DNA from: Prosthecobacter debontii
GTDB taxonomy: Bacteria; Verrucomicrobiota; Verrucomicrobiia; Chthoniobacterales; Chthoniobacteraceae
NCBI GenBank assembly: GCA_945905735.1
Contig: CAMDQC010000028.1
Coordinates: 1-43,665, forward strand
Reading direction: 5' to 3'
DNA: 43,665 nucleotides
Part shown: piece by piece, positions 1-7,691 of the stretch
Numbering within the stretch: the stretch's first letter is position 1
How the letters are laid out: every line of letters starts with the position of its first letter
Made by a program: the position numbers and the translations under genes
The notes under the pieces: model-generated
What the model saw: the letters and a program-made list of their open reading frames with translations, nothing else
Databases searched by the model: none
What the model was told of the DNA's origin: nothing

Positions 1-143
1 CCTCACGGCTTGACCGTGCCCGCATCGCACCAAAACGGGGCAAAAACAGCAATTTCTCGATGACTTTCCGCCTCAGAACCCCACTCACTACCACCCTGCC
101 TCGCGCTTCTCTGCTCAACTCGCTTTATTCAGCGTTTCCCTAG
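1..143 (+). mobile_element. Right end of an IS5-like insertion sequence (truncated by window edge)
   Basis: Bases 120-143 are the exact reverse complement of bases 43521-43544, where an IS5-family transposase begins 53 bases further in. The inward sequence (1-119) does not resemble the inward sequence of the other end, so this is the opposite (right, 3') end of the element with its terminal inverted repeat outermost. The bases CTAG lie at the outer edge of the repeat at both places. IS5-family elements commonly target CTAG- or TA-containing sites, so CTAG may be the target duplication or part of the repeat. No convincing transposase C-terminus can be read in the 119 bases, so the coding part probably ends to the left of the window. 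Confidence 0.75.
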
Positions 144-144
144 C

Positions 145-753
145 GGGACTCCGGGCGTCTTGATGTGCATCTGGGAAACGCGAGTGCAGGACTACGCGGA
201 GTTCGTGAAGGCGAAAGGGATGACGTGGGAAAAGCCAACCTTCACGCAAGGTACGACGCATCCTGCGGTGAATGTATCGTGGGAAGATGCGACGGCGTTT
301 TGTAAATGGCTGAGTGAGAAGGAAGGGCGGACGTATCGCCTGCCGACGGATGCGGAGTGGAGCACGGCTGTGGGCTTGCGCGGGGAGACAGGGGCGACTC
401 CGTCCGACAAGGATACGAAAGTGGAAGGCTTCCCGTGGGGCACCACACAGTTCCCGCCGCCCAAAGGTGCCGGGAACTATGACTCATCGCTGAACGTGGA
501 CAGTTTTGAAAAAACCGCTCCTGTCGGGAGCTTCACTGCAAACACGCTCGGCATTTTCGACCTCGGCGGGAATGTTTGGGAGTGGTGTGATGATTGGTAT
601 GATACGGACCAAACTGCCTGGGTGCTGCGCGGGGCGTCGTGTTACAACGTTGGTCGCGACCGTCTGCTCTCTTCGTACCGCGCCGATGGTCTCTCCGGTT
701 ATCGTTATGATGACGTCGGCTTTCGTTGTGTGGTTGGGGGTTCCGTTCCCTAG
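145..753 (+). pseudogene. SUMF1 / formylglycine-generating-enzyme-like protein, 5' part removed by the IS
   Basis: The frame is open from the IS junction and reads through a TTG-ATG at 160-165, but nothing upstream can supply a proper start. The first residues after the junction (SGTPGVLMCIWETRVQDY) are the middle of a SUMF1 domain, not an N-terminus. The rest is a good C-lectin-like SUMF1 half: VSWEDATAFCKWLS, RLPTDAEWS, GIFDLGGNVWEWCDDWYD, VLRGASCYN and the terminal GFRCVV. Family members mostly run 250-350 residues with a leader or kinase part in front, and about 200 remain here. Relatives include true sulfatase-activating oxygenases and many proteins of unknown role. The product is probably non-functional unless expression is driven from the IS. 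A second, intact SUMF1 gene is at 22268-23209. Confidence 0.85.
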
Positions 754-997
754 AGCTGATATGTCTTGTTTATCCTTTTTTCTTTTACCATTTTACCCTT
801 TGGACTTCTGAAAGCAGGACAAAGAATTTTTTTGAAAATACAATGTGCTCCCTCCTCCTTACGCCCCCCGCATCCTGCCCCGCGTTGTCGGAGCCTATTC
901 GCCCGGCCCGCGTCCCAAAGCGGTGTCGGCGCTCGTTCCTCGCTCTGCCACCGCACTCCAAGACGCTGAGCGCAAGGCGTGTTGGTATCGCAGGGCC
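754..997. other. Non-coding stretch with a degenerate palindromic repeat
   Basis: No convincing gene is present here. An open frame on the plus strand runs from 845 into the next gene, but its first 51 residues are low-complexity and unlike a protein. Around 906-973 there is an imperfect inverted arrangement (AAGCGGTGTCGGC against CTGCCACCGCACT) in GC-rich DNA, resembling the dispersed REP-like elements elsewhere in the window. A pyrimidine-rich tract at 768-800 just after the SUMF1 stop might help termination, but it has no clear hairpin. Confidence 0.4.
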
Positions 998-1327
998 ATG
1001 AAAGATCATCGCACGATTGATTGCCGGAGCTTGGCGCTCCATCGTCTCGAGGCGGGCAAGCTGCGGGCGGATTCGCGGCTGCTCGACCTCGCGCTGGGGA
1101 ATCTCGTTCGCTGGGAGCCGACTGCCTCGACGGCGGTGCGTCCGGTGCTGGCGGAGTGGCGCGCGCTGCTCGTATCCACGGTGGATGAAGTAATTGCGGT
1201 CCTGATCGGCGAGGACGAACGCTCGGTGCGGCTGCGGCAATCGAGTCCGTTTGCGGGGGCTCTCACGCCGGAGGAACGGTTTGGGATTTTGCGTGAATTT
1301 CAACCCGATGAATCGCGCGCAGCTTGA
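998..1327 (+). CDS. Small protein, probable partner of a nucleotidyltransferase-type toxin-antitoxin pair
   Basis: This 109-residue protein is taken from the ATG at 998, because the open sequence upstream looks non-coding. It is alpha-helical by composition (HRLEAGKLRADSRLLDLALGNLVRWE) and ends in FGILREFQPDESRAA. I do not recognise a named domain. Its 3' end overlaps by 20 bases the start of a second frame whose first 30 residues look like the nucleotidyltransferase fold of the DUF6036/AbiEii-like group. Such overlapping pairs commonly form toxin-antitoxin-like modules. Because the partner is truncated, this gene is likely a left-over half. Function is inferred from the arrangement only. Confidence 0.6.
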   Translation: MKDHRTIDCRSLALHRLEAGKLRADSRLLDLALGNLVRWEPTASTAVRPVLAEWRALLVSTVDEVIAVLIGEDERSVRLRQSSPFAGALTPEERFGILREFQPDESRAA

Positions 1328-1418
1328 GCACATCATCCGCGCCGCTGCGGGTAACGCCGATACGAACGACATCATCGTAATCGGTAGCCAGGCAATCCTC
1401 GGCAAGCCTACGCCGTGA
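1308..1418 (+). pseudogene. Truncated nucleotidyltransferase-like (DUF6036-type) gene
   Basis: A 36-residue frame starts inside the end of the preceding gene: MNRAQLEHIIRAAAG, then NDIIVIGSQAILG. The IVIGSQAILG segment is the glycine-serine motif that opens the nucleotidyltransferase fold of DUF6036/AbiEii-like proteins, which normally continue for 150-200 more residues. Here homology stops after ILGK, and a stop at 1416-1418 follows within the 3' end of the convergent cyclase gene (its stop is at 1408-1410). The simplest reading is a deletion that fused the start of this gene to the downstream cyclase locus. Confidence 0.6.
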
Positions 1419-2274
1419 AGAAAGTATGCGGGCCGGGGAAGCCCTTCAGTTCGCCATCGTAGTGGATTTCGCGGAGCGAAAAGTGCGCCCGCAGCGGGGC
1501 GGCGGCGGCGGCGCTGAGTAGGACGGGCGTCTCCAGCGCGGCGGCGGCTTTTTCCAGCCGGAAGGTGAAGGAGAGATCGTCGCTCATCAGGCTCTCCTCG
1601 CCGAGCGAAGGTGCTCCGCCGATGCCCACGGTGCCGAGGTGCAGGACGATGCGGAAGCTCATGCCCACAGGCGCGGGGAGCGCCTGAAAGTCGCAGAACG
1701 CGGCGGCGATGGCGGCGGGTGCGCTGGGCAGGTCGCGCCAAAAGGCGAGGAATCCGTCGCCCGTGTATTTGTTCACCCGCCCACCGTGAGCGACGAGCAC
1801 ATCGGTGGCTGCGGCGAGCCATTTGCCCACGGTGCGCGCGAGGTCGGGGGCGGTGACGGTTTTGCCCTTGGCGCTGAAGCCGACGAGGTCGGCGATGAGC
1901 AGCCAGCGGCGCTCTTCGTAGGTGTGCTCGGCGGTCCGCTGGAGGATGGAAAGGGAGCGCATATCCTCGGCGGAAAGCGGCTGGCGGAAGACGAGGGCGA
2001 CGCCGTGCCCGAGATTGATGCGGTCGCCATCGCGCAGGCAGGTGGGGAGGATGAGGCGCTCGTCGTTCAGCAGCGTGCCGTTCGTAGAGCCGCGATCCAC
2101 GAGCCAGAATTCGCCGCCCTCCTGCGTGTGGATAAGCGCGTGCCGGGTGGAGACTTTCGCATGGGAAAATGCGTGCCGATTCGCGCTGGCAGAGCGCCCG
2201 AGCGTGGTCGCGCCATCGAGCGGGAGCGTCTGGCCGTCTTCGGTTTCGAGCCATGCGGTGAGTTCGGGTTCCAT
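1408..2274 (-). CDS. FHA domain-containing class III adenylate/guanylate cyclase
   Basis: The 288-residue protein has two domains. An FHA phosphothreonine-binding domain occupies about residues 18-98 (TLGRSASANRH, STRHALI, WLVDRGSTNGTLLND). A class III nucleotide cyclase homology domain occupies about 124-285 (LLIADLVGFS with metal-binding D129, and NKYTGDGFLAFW with K169 and D173). There are no membrane segments, so it should act in the cytoplasm, probably coupling Ser/Thr phosphorylation to a cyclic nucleotide signal. By eye the motif that usually reads VNFxFRxE, whose Asn stabilises the transition state, reads LSFTFRLE here. The Arg is kept but the Asn is Ser, so catalysis may be weak or the domain purely regulatory. 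It is convergent with the truncated nucleotidyltransferase remnant and overlaps its end. Confidence 0.88.
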   Translation of the reverse strand: MEPELTAWLETEDGQTLPLDGATTLGRSASANRHAFSHAKVSTRHALIHTQEGGEFWLVDRGSTNGTLLNDERLILPTCLRDGDRINLGHGVALVFRQPLSAEDMRSLSILQRTAEHTYEERRWLLIADLVGFSAKGKTVTAPDLARTVGKWLAAATDVLVAHGGRVNKYTGDGFLAFWRDLPSAPAAIAAAFCDFQALPAPVGMSFRIVLHLGTVGIGGAPSLGEESLMSDDLSFTFRLEKAAAALETPVLLSAAAAAPLRAHFSLREIHYDGELKGFPGPHTFFTA

Positions 2275-2625
2275 ACGATGAGGGATATGCCGATGTGGGG
2301 CTGTCGAAGCAATCGTGAATGAATCCGCACAATCCGGCTACGGCGCGGATGCAGCGGTGACGATGAAGCCGTAGGTGGAGTTTTTTTGTGCCAGAGAGAC
2401 AAACCGTTTGAACTCAGAGCGCTGTGAGGCGTAGGTTGAAGGCATGGTTGAGATTCAACGGGCGGAGCAAGCGCCCGGACTTAAAATGGGGTTTTTCATG
2501 ATTCGAACGCAGCGGGCAAAGTTCGCGCCGGGCAAGGTTACGAGCGGCTTGATGGGAGCGATTATTTTCCAATCAGATTCCGCTGGCGCAAATCGCGCCG
2601 CTGCTCAAGACTCTGCTTCAAATCC
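2275..2625. other. Divergent intergenic region upstream of the lpt operon
   Basis: This 351-base gap lies between the cyclase (minus) and lptC (plus), so it must hold promoters for both. A short open frame at 2444-2629 has no recognisable protein character and I do not call it a gene. A T-rich stretch at 2378-2386 and the AT-rich patch near 2560-2575 (ATTATTTTCCAATCAG) are the only promoter-like features, and neither matches a consensus well. Confidence 0.4.
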
Positions 2626-3252
2626 ATGAACTCGTTCGGTAGGCCCACGTTGTTTTTCCTGTTCGCGGCCATTGCGGCGGCTCCGCTGGAATCTACTGCG
2701 CAGGAGAAGAAGAAGGATGCAAAGAAGCCCGCGCCCGTAGCTCCCCAGCCTGCGAAGGTGGAGGAGAGAAAGAAGGGAGTCGCGGGGCTCGGTGAGCTGC
2801 CGATTCCGAAAGGCTCGCCCCAGAAGGAAATCCGGTTTCCCGTTTACAGCGCGGATGGAAAAAAGACGACGTATTATCGGATCGGCGTGGCGACTTGGAG
2901 GGACGATGAAAACATCGAGATGCGAGAGATGGAGCTCCAGACTTTCAACGCGGCGGGCAAGGAGGAATATGTCGTGAAACTGCCAGATGCAGTGCTGCAT
3001 GTGCCGACGAATGTGATCACGGCGAAAGCCCACGTGACCATTCGGGACGAGCGATTCGAAATTGAGGCAAATTCGCTGAGCTACGACATGGACGCGAAGA
3101 CGGAAGCGGGAGAACCGGACCGCATCGCGACGCTCGGTGGCGGAGTGAAAATGACGATTTTCAACAGTGCGACCTTGTCCGGCAACAAGAAGAAAGACGA
3201 CGGCCCAGACATCAAAATCGAACCCATCAAAGAAGAACCAACCAAGAAATGA
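2626..3252 (+). CDS. lptC: LptC-like lipopolysaccharide export protein
   Basis: The 208-residue protein begins with a hydrophobic signal or anchor (PTLFFLFAAIAAAPL, residues 8-22) and a Lys/Pro-rich linker. A periplasmic LptC/OstA-like beta domain follows from about residue 65 to 185 (IRFPVYSADGKK, NIEMREMELQTF, ITAKAHVTIRDERFEIEANSLSYDMD, ATLGGGVKMTIF). LptC links the LptB2FG extractor in the inner membrane to the LptA bridge. The assignment rests on the beta repeat pattern and on position directly ahead of lptA and lptB. Its stop overlaps the lptA start by 4 bases (ATGA), indicating translational coupling. Sequence similarity within LptC is always low, so the exact role could be a second LptA-like module. 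Confidence 0.72.
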   Translation: MNSFGRPTLFFLFAAIAAAPLESTAQEKKKDAKKPAPVAPQPAKVEERKKGVAGLGELPIPKGSPQKEIRFPVYSADGKKTTYYRIGVATWRDDENIEMREMELQTFNAAGKEEYVVKLPDAVLHVPTNVITAKAHVTIRDERFEIEANSLSYDMDAKTEAGEPDRIATLGGGVKMTIFNSATLSGNKKKDDGPDIKIEPIKEEPTKK

Positions 3253-3911
3253 AACGCCTACTTTTTCTCGCTACATTGACCGCTGCTGCCGTTGCACAGG
3301 ACCCCGAGGTCGTGAAACCGGGCCAGGGCGCAAAGCTGGCCGTGCCTGCCGTCCCCGGCGCAAATCCCGTTGCCGCAAAGCCGAAAAAGGAGTCTGGGCC
3401 GACGGTCATCGTCAGCGATAAAGGTTCATTTAAGAGTAGTTCGCAGATCGCGGAGTTCTCGGGCACGGTGAATGTGAAAGGACCAGGCTACGGAATCTCG
3501 TGCGACCGCTTGAGCATCAAACTTAAAAAGAAGCCCGCACCGGGGACAACGCCTGTGCCCGCGCCACCAGCAAAGCCCGGTGAAGAAAGCGCTCTCGGCG
3601 ATGACATCGAAGAAGCCATCGCCGAGGGAAATGTCGTCATCACCCAAGATAAACCTGGCAAAGATGGTGGTGCGGCATCCCGCTACCTCGCTACGGGGCA
3701 GCGCGCGGTATTTAGCAGCGGGACGAACGCATTGGTCATCACCGGATGGCCGAAGATCCTCGAAACAAAAGGTGGAAAACCGGTGAAGCAAACAAATGCA
3801 CTTGAAGCCGGAGCAAGAGTGACTCTCTTCCAATCCAACGATATGAATTTTGACGGTGGTCGCTCGGAAGTAATCCTCTTCGGCGACGAAAAGAACAAAG
3901 ACAAGGAATGA
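3249..3911 (+). CDS. lptA: LptA/OstA-like periplasmic lipopolysaccharide transport protein
   Basis: The 220-residue protein has a cleavable-looking signal (MKRLLFLATLTAAAVAQ). The OstA/LptA N-terminal domain follows: IVSDKGSFKSSSQIAEFSGTVNVKGPGYGISCDRLSIKL, interrupted by a Pro-rich insertion (about residues 97-113), then IEEAIAEGNVVITQ, YLATGQRAVFSSGTNALVITGWPKI and ARVTLFQSNDMNFDGG. This beta-jellyroll protein forms the periplasmic bridge for LPS. It sits between lptC and lptB with 4-base ATGA overlaps on both sides. The Pro-rich insertion between beta strands is longer than in the E. coli protein. Confidence 0.82.
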   Translation: MKRLLFLATLTAAAVAQDPEVVKPGQGAKLAVPAVPGANPVAAKPKKESGPTVIVSDKGSFKSSSQIAEFSGTVNVKGPGYGISCDRLSIKLKKKPAPGTTPVPAPPAKPGEESALGDDIEEAIAEGNVVITQDKPGKDGGAASRYLATGQRAVFSSGTNALVITGWPKILETKGGKPVKQTNALEAGARVTLFQSNDMNFDGGRSEVILFGDEKNKDKE

Positions 3912-4654
3912 CCTCAACCGCTGCAACGCCAACAGCCATCCTCCAGACCCACGGCCTCGTGAAAACCTACGGTGGACGCAATGTGGTGAACGGTGTGGAC
4001 ATTAACTGCCATCGCGGTGAAATCGTCGGCCTCCTTGGCCCGAATGGCGCTGGAAAGACGACCAGCTTTTACATGATGGTAGGACTTGTACGCCCCAACG
4101 CTGGAACAGTGCTTTTTGATGGCCACGATGTGACCGATCTCGCGATGTACAAGCGGGCGCGGATGGGCATGGGCTACCTCCCGCAAGAGGAGAGCATTTT
4201 CCGCAAGTTGACCGTGGAGCAAAATATTATGGCGATTTTGGAAACCACAGAACTCAACAAAGTGCAACGCAAAGCGCGGTGTGAGGAGTTGCTGGAGCAA
4301 TTTGGCATCGCGCACGTTCGCAAACAGATGGCGCTCACGCTTTCCGGCGGTGAAAAGCGCCGCCTCACCATCGCTCGCTCACTAGTGACCAATCCCAGCC
4401 TGCTCATGCTGGATGAGCCCTTTAGCGGCGTGGACCCCATCGCCGTGCAAGACGTGCAGGCCATCGTGAGCGACCTACGGAAGCTCGGCCTCGGCATCCT
4501 AATTACCGACCACAACGTCCGCGAAACACTCAGCATCGTGGACCGCGCGTACCTGATCTTTGAGGGACGCGTCCTCATGCAGGGGACAAAGGAATTCCTC
4601 ATCGCAAATCCCGAAGCCAGAAGACTTTACCTTGGAGAAAATTTCTCCATGTAG
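3908..4654 (+). CDS. lptB: LPS export ABC transporter ATPase LptB
   Basis: The 248-residue ABC ATPase has Walker A GPNGAGKTT (44-52), a Q-loop region (YLPQEESIF), signature LSGGEKRR (145-152), Walker B LLMLDEPF (165-172), and the LptB-typical FSGVDPIAV and ILITDHNVRETL switch histidine. LptB powers extraction of lipopolysaccharide from the inner membrane with LptF/LptG, which are not in this window. The gene overlaps lptA by 4 bases. The order lptC-lptA-lptB followed by hpf resembles the proteobacterial arrangement, without rpoN between. Confidence 0.97.
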   Translation: MTSTAATPTAILQTHGLVKTYGGRNVVNGVDINCHRGEIVGLLGPNGAGKTTSFYMMVGLVRPNAGTVLFDGHDVTDLAMYKRARMGMGYLPQEESIFRKLTVEQNIMAILETTELNKVQRKARCEELLEQFGIAHVRKQMALTLSGGEKRRLTIARSLVTNPSLLMLDEPFSGVDPIAVQDVQAIVSDLRKLGLGILITDHNVRETLSIVDRAYLIFEGRVLMQGTKEFLIANPEARRLYLGENFSM

Positions 4655-4702
4655 ATTTCCCTCAGAACAAAAAAACAAACAGGAGAAACACAAAATAACA
4701 TC

Positions 4703-5296
4703 ATGCAAACTGCAAACGTAAACGTGCCAATCCGCATTACAGGACGACACATAAGCATCACGGACGCAATCCGCGAATACGCTCAAAACAAAGTCGAGCA
4801 TATCCACCTCGACTACCCACGCATCATTGAGGTCCATGTGATCCTCGATGTAGAAAAGCACCGGCACTTCGCCGAAATCGTGCTCCACTGCGCAAACCAC
4901 ATCACCATCGAAGCCGACCACGAGTGCGACGATATGTATGCCGCAATCGACGGCGTCATCGCGAAAATCACCCGTCAGATGCGAAAGTACAAGACAAAGA
5001 TGCTACGGAACCATCGACCGCGTCGCACGGAGCCCCAGCACTTCGACGAGCACGTCCTCCATGTGGACGAGACATTTGAGGAGCATGCCGAATCCGAACC
5101 GAAGCACGTACACACCGAGCAAACGGTAGTGAAACAACTCTTCGTCGATGAAGCGGTGCTTCAGTTGGAAATGGCTGCCAATCGCCAATTTGTGGTCTTT
5201 TTGAACGCAAAGACCGAAAAACTGAATATCGTTCAACGGCGCCGTGATGGCACCTACGGACTTATTGAGCTCGCGGTCCCAGAGTTAAAGAAATAA
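4703..5296 (+). CDS. hpf: Ribosome hibernation promoting factor, long form
   Basis: The 197-residue protein has the long-HPF two-domain layout. The N-terminal S30AE/YfiA domain spans about residues 5-105 (IRITGRHISITDAIREYAQNKVEHI, HFAEIVLHC, HECDDMYAAIDGVIAKITRQMRKYK). An acidic linker follows, and then the C-terminal dimerisation domain from about 135 (VVKQLFVDEAVLQLEMAANRQFVVFLNAKTEKLNIVQRRRDGTYGLIEL). The protein dimerises 70S ribosomes into inactive 100S particles in stationary phase. It lies 48 bases after lptB with AGGAG at 4680-4684, rather far from the ATG, so it could have its own promoter in the AT-rich gap. It is the last gene before a strong terminator. Confidence 0.95.
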   Translation: MQTANVNVPIRITGRHISITDAIREYAQNKVEHIHLDYPRIIEVHVILDVEKHRHFAEIVLHCANHITIEADHECDDMYAAIDGVIAKITRQMRKYKTKMLRNHRPRRTEPQHFDEHVLHVDETFEEHAESEPKHVHTEQTVVKQLFVDEAVLQLEMAANRQFVVFLNAKTEKLNIVQRRRDGTYGLIELAVPELKK

Positions 5297-5317
5297 ATAG
5301 TTAATCATCTATTCACA

Positions 5318-5360
5318 AAACGCCGTGAAGTGACGCAGGAATTCGTCCTTCACGGCGTTT
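5318..5360 (+). terminator. Hairpin terminator after hpf
   Basis: A 13-base perfect stem (AAACGCCGTGAAG at 5318-5330 with CTTCACGGCGTTT at 5348-5360) continues inward as GACG/CGTC around a bulged T, leaving an 8-base loop. It begins 21 bases after the hpf stop and ends in a TTT plus pyrimidine-rich tail. The flanking A and T tracts allow it to work on both strands. Confidence 0.85.
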
Positions 5361-5403
5361 CTCTCTGTACCCGAACGAGATAAAACGACATGCCAAAACG
5401 GAA

Positions 5404-5595
5404 CTAATTCCGAATTGTTACCGTCATGGCAATGTTCTCCATAATTTTCAGAAATGTCTTGCCTGCTTCGTTTATTTTGGCAGAATCCGTCTTCTGAATT
5501 ACACCTACCACATTCAAAAGCTCTAAACTACAGCAAGGCACGCCACTCGCTTTAGCACGAACGCCGATGAAAAACTCAAAAAAACCTTTCCAGCT
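5404..5595 (-). pseudogene. Protein-like open frame, remnant of a small gene (possibly four-helix-bundle type)
   Basis: On the minus strand a frame open for 64 codons between two TAG stops reads like real protein: EFFIGVRAKASGVPCCSLE, then INEAGKTFLKIMENIAMTVT. It has no ATG near its 5' end; the first ATG is well inside. The amphipathic pattern with EAGKTFLKIM and a basic C-terminus recalls the last helix of small four-helix-bundle proteins (S23-like family), but I cannot confirm this by eye. It lies between the hpf terminator and a promoter region for the next gene, an odd place for intact coding sequence on the opposite strand. Confidence 0.3.
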
Positions 5596-5607
5596 CTACA
5601 AAGCCAC

Positions 5608-7689
5608 ATGACAAGCGTAAAGTTCGCATTGTCACTGATGGTATTTTGTTTATCAATGGGACTCTTCCGTCCATTGAGTGTCGATGCTGGAATCTTCACA
5701 CCTGAGGAACAAGGGATTGTGAACGCTTTATTGAACGACCCCGGCCAGAAACGCAATAAGGGCACCATGCAGGCGGATGCTACTCTGACGGCCGTCGCAC
5801 GAGCTAGGGCCAAGGACATGGCGAAGCGACGGTTTTTTGGCCATGTGAATCCAAATGGAATCGGCCCCAACTACGCGGTGCGAAGTGCGGGGTATCCGCT
5901 GCCACTTTGGTGGGGAGATTCCCGAGCGGAAAACAATGTAGAATCAATCAGTGCGGGCTATCCGACCGCGACAGCCGCGTGGTCCGCGTTGCTCGCCTCT
6001 CCTGGGCACCGCAAGCATCTGTTGGCAACGGACTCCTTTTACCAAGACCAAACTAACTACGGAGTCGGCTACTACTACGACGAATCGTCGCCTTACTGGT
6101 CCTACTTCGTCGTCATCACCGCTCCACCCAAGGCTAAAACGACTCTGACCATTTCGAGCCCAGTATCTGGAACGAAAATTGGCGCCTCTGTTGTGACTGT
6201 GGCAGGGACCGTCGGGGGGAGCGGACTCGTTGGATGGCTCGATATTCGGCTAGAGAATGCGTCTGGGACAACGGGATGGACGCGCGTGAGCCTTCCAGCA
6301 GGAACGGGAGTTGGCACTTGGAGCACCGTATTAAGTGGGTTCGTCCCAGGTGCAAACACGGTTCGACTTCGCAGTTACACGGGCGTTGGCAATCTTCTTA
6401 AGGAAGCCACAAGCTCAGTGCAGTGGGTCGTTTTGAAACCCCTCACCGTAGCGGTCGATGGGGATGGAGATGTGACCGCCGGATTCTTGGGAACGAAAAA
6501 CCGCGAACTCGGCGTCAATTATACCATCTCCGCCAAGCCGAACGACAACCGCACCATTTTCAGCCACTGGACGGGACTGCCTCCGAGCGCAAACGCAGAA
6601 TCGGCGCGGCAGACGTTCACGATGACCGAAGGACTTTCGCTCGTCGCCCATTTCGTCCCGAATCCTTACGGAACTCTGTCCGGCGTTTACCAAGGAGTTT
6701 TGGGGGGGCTAAATGCGTCCACAACGGGCCAATTGAGAGTTTCTGTGACCCCGCTGGGTAAATTCTCTGGCAGGCTCTATTATGGGGCAGGAAGCCATGC
6801 GATCAGCGGTACGATGAACGCCAGCGGGCGAGCGGACCTCCAAATTAAACGGGCCGGCCAAGCGGAGATAGGACTTTCCTTCAGCCTTGATATCACAGGA
6901 ACAACGCAGCAAGTCATCGGAACAGTGAACGAATTCGGCGTGATTACCCCACTCCGAGCGGAACGCCGAGCGGAGTCCTCGGAGGCTCTGGACGAAGGAC
7001 GACTCGTCAATCATTCGGGCCAATTTACAGTCCGTATCACCCCCGACACCACTGTAGCGAACGCTCCACATGGCAGCGGCTACGCGATCATCCGCATCGC
7101 AAAGTCAAACAACGTCACCGTTAGCGGCACCCTTGCAGATGGGCGCGCAATTTCCGCGAGCTCGATAGTCTCAATAAATGACACTGTTCCCATTTACGCG
7201 CGTCTTTTCAGCGGAACAGGTGCGGTGACAGGGACCACGACACTCGTGAACACCACGACTGCTGACATCAGCGGCAGCGTCCGCTGGTTCAAGCCCGAGC
7301 GCCTCGCCGACCAATACTACCCGCAAGCATTCACGACACAAAATCCGGTCATCGGCTCCCGCTATATCCGTCCAGTAAAAGGCACCGCATTTATCGATTT
7401 TCAAACTGCCCAAAACCGTGCGCGACTCCTCCTCTCCAGTGGGAATATCCAGACTCAGATTACCCAATCCCTAGAGGTCGAGTCCAACAACACCGTGGAA
7501 CTTCAAACACCCACTTACACGGGGATGAAAATCACCGTGAATGCCAGCACGGGCCTGCTCTCTGGCTGCTTCCTCCATCCCACCGCGGGAGTCCGTAAAT
7601 TCTCCGGCGTCGTCAGCCAGAAGCAGCGCGTCGGCTGGGGCTTTTTCCTCGGCGTTGACCAAGGCGGCTCGATGCTCCTCCAGCCGTAG
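5608..7689 (+). CDS. Secreted CAP/SCP-domain protein with Ig-like and beta-rich PVC-type domains
   Basis: The 693-residue protein has an N-terminal signal peptide (FALSLMVFCLSMGLF). The CAP (SCP/PR1, YkwD-like) domain follows at about residues 35-172, with H79 in FFGHVNP, E108 in SRAENN and H134 in SPGHRKHLL, the usual cavity residues. After it come an Ig-like segment (LTISSPVSGTKIGASVVTVAGTV), a stretch resembling the bacterial repeat domain (VDGDGDVT, FSHWTG, TFTMTEGLSLVAHF), and two copies of a beta-rich module (GVYQGVLGG, TPLGKFSGRLYYGAG; SGQFTVRITPD, SGYAIIRIAKSN). The last module type is common in secreted verrucomicrobial proteins. CAP proteins are extracellular or periplasmic and their bacterial role is mostly unknown. 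No sorting motif is visible at the C-terminus. It is convergent with the AttH-like gene, with 2 bases between them. Confidence 0.87.
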   Translation: MTSVKFALSLMVFCLSMGLFRPLSVDAGIFTPEEQGIVNALLNDPGQKRNKGTMQADATLTAVARARAKDMAKRRFFGHVNPNGIGPNYAVRSAGYPLPLWWGDSRAENNVESISAGYPTATAAWSALLASPGHRKHLLATDSFYQDQTNYGVGYYYDESSPYWSYFVVITAPPKAKTTLTISSPVSGTKIGASVVTVAGTVGGSGLVGWLDIRLENASGTTGWTRVSLPAGTGVGTWSTVLSGFVPGANTVRLRSYTGVGNLLKEATSSVQWVVLKPLTVAVDGDGDVTAGFLGTKNRELGVNYTISAKPNDNRTIFSHWTGLPPSANAESARQTFTMTEGLSLVAHFVPNPYGTLSGVYQGVLGGLNASTTGQLRVSVTPLGKFSGRLYYGAGSHAISGTMNASGRADLQIKRAGQAEIGLSFSLDITGTTQQVIGTVNEFGVITPLRAERRAESSEALDEGRLVNHSGQFTVRITPDTTVANAPHGSGYAIIRIAKSNNVTVSGTLADGRAISASSIVSINDTVPIYARLFSGTGAVTGTTTLVNTTTADISGSVRWFKPERLADQYYPQAFTTQNPVIGSRYIRPVKGTAFIDFQTAQNRARLLLSSGNIQTQITQSLEVESNNTVELQTPTYTGMKITVNASTGLLSGCFLHPTAGVRKFSGVVSQKQRVGWGFFLGVDQGGSMLLQP

Positions 7690-7691
7690 AG

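Noticed and set aside
785..2332. 515-codon open frame on the minus strand
   Set aside because: It overlaps the FHA-cyclase gene in another frame and translates to Arg/Pro/Ala-rich text without domains; a GC-rich shadow.
2444..2629. 61-codon open frame upstream of lptC
   Set aside because: It has no recognisable features, and the lptC start fits better at 2626; more likely the promoter region.
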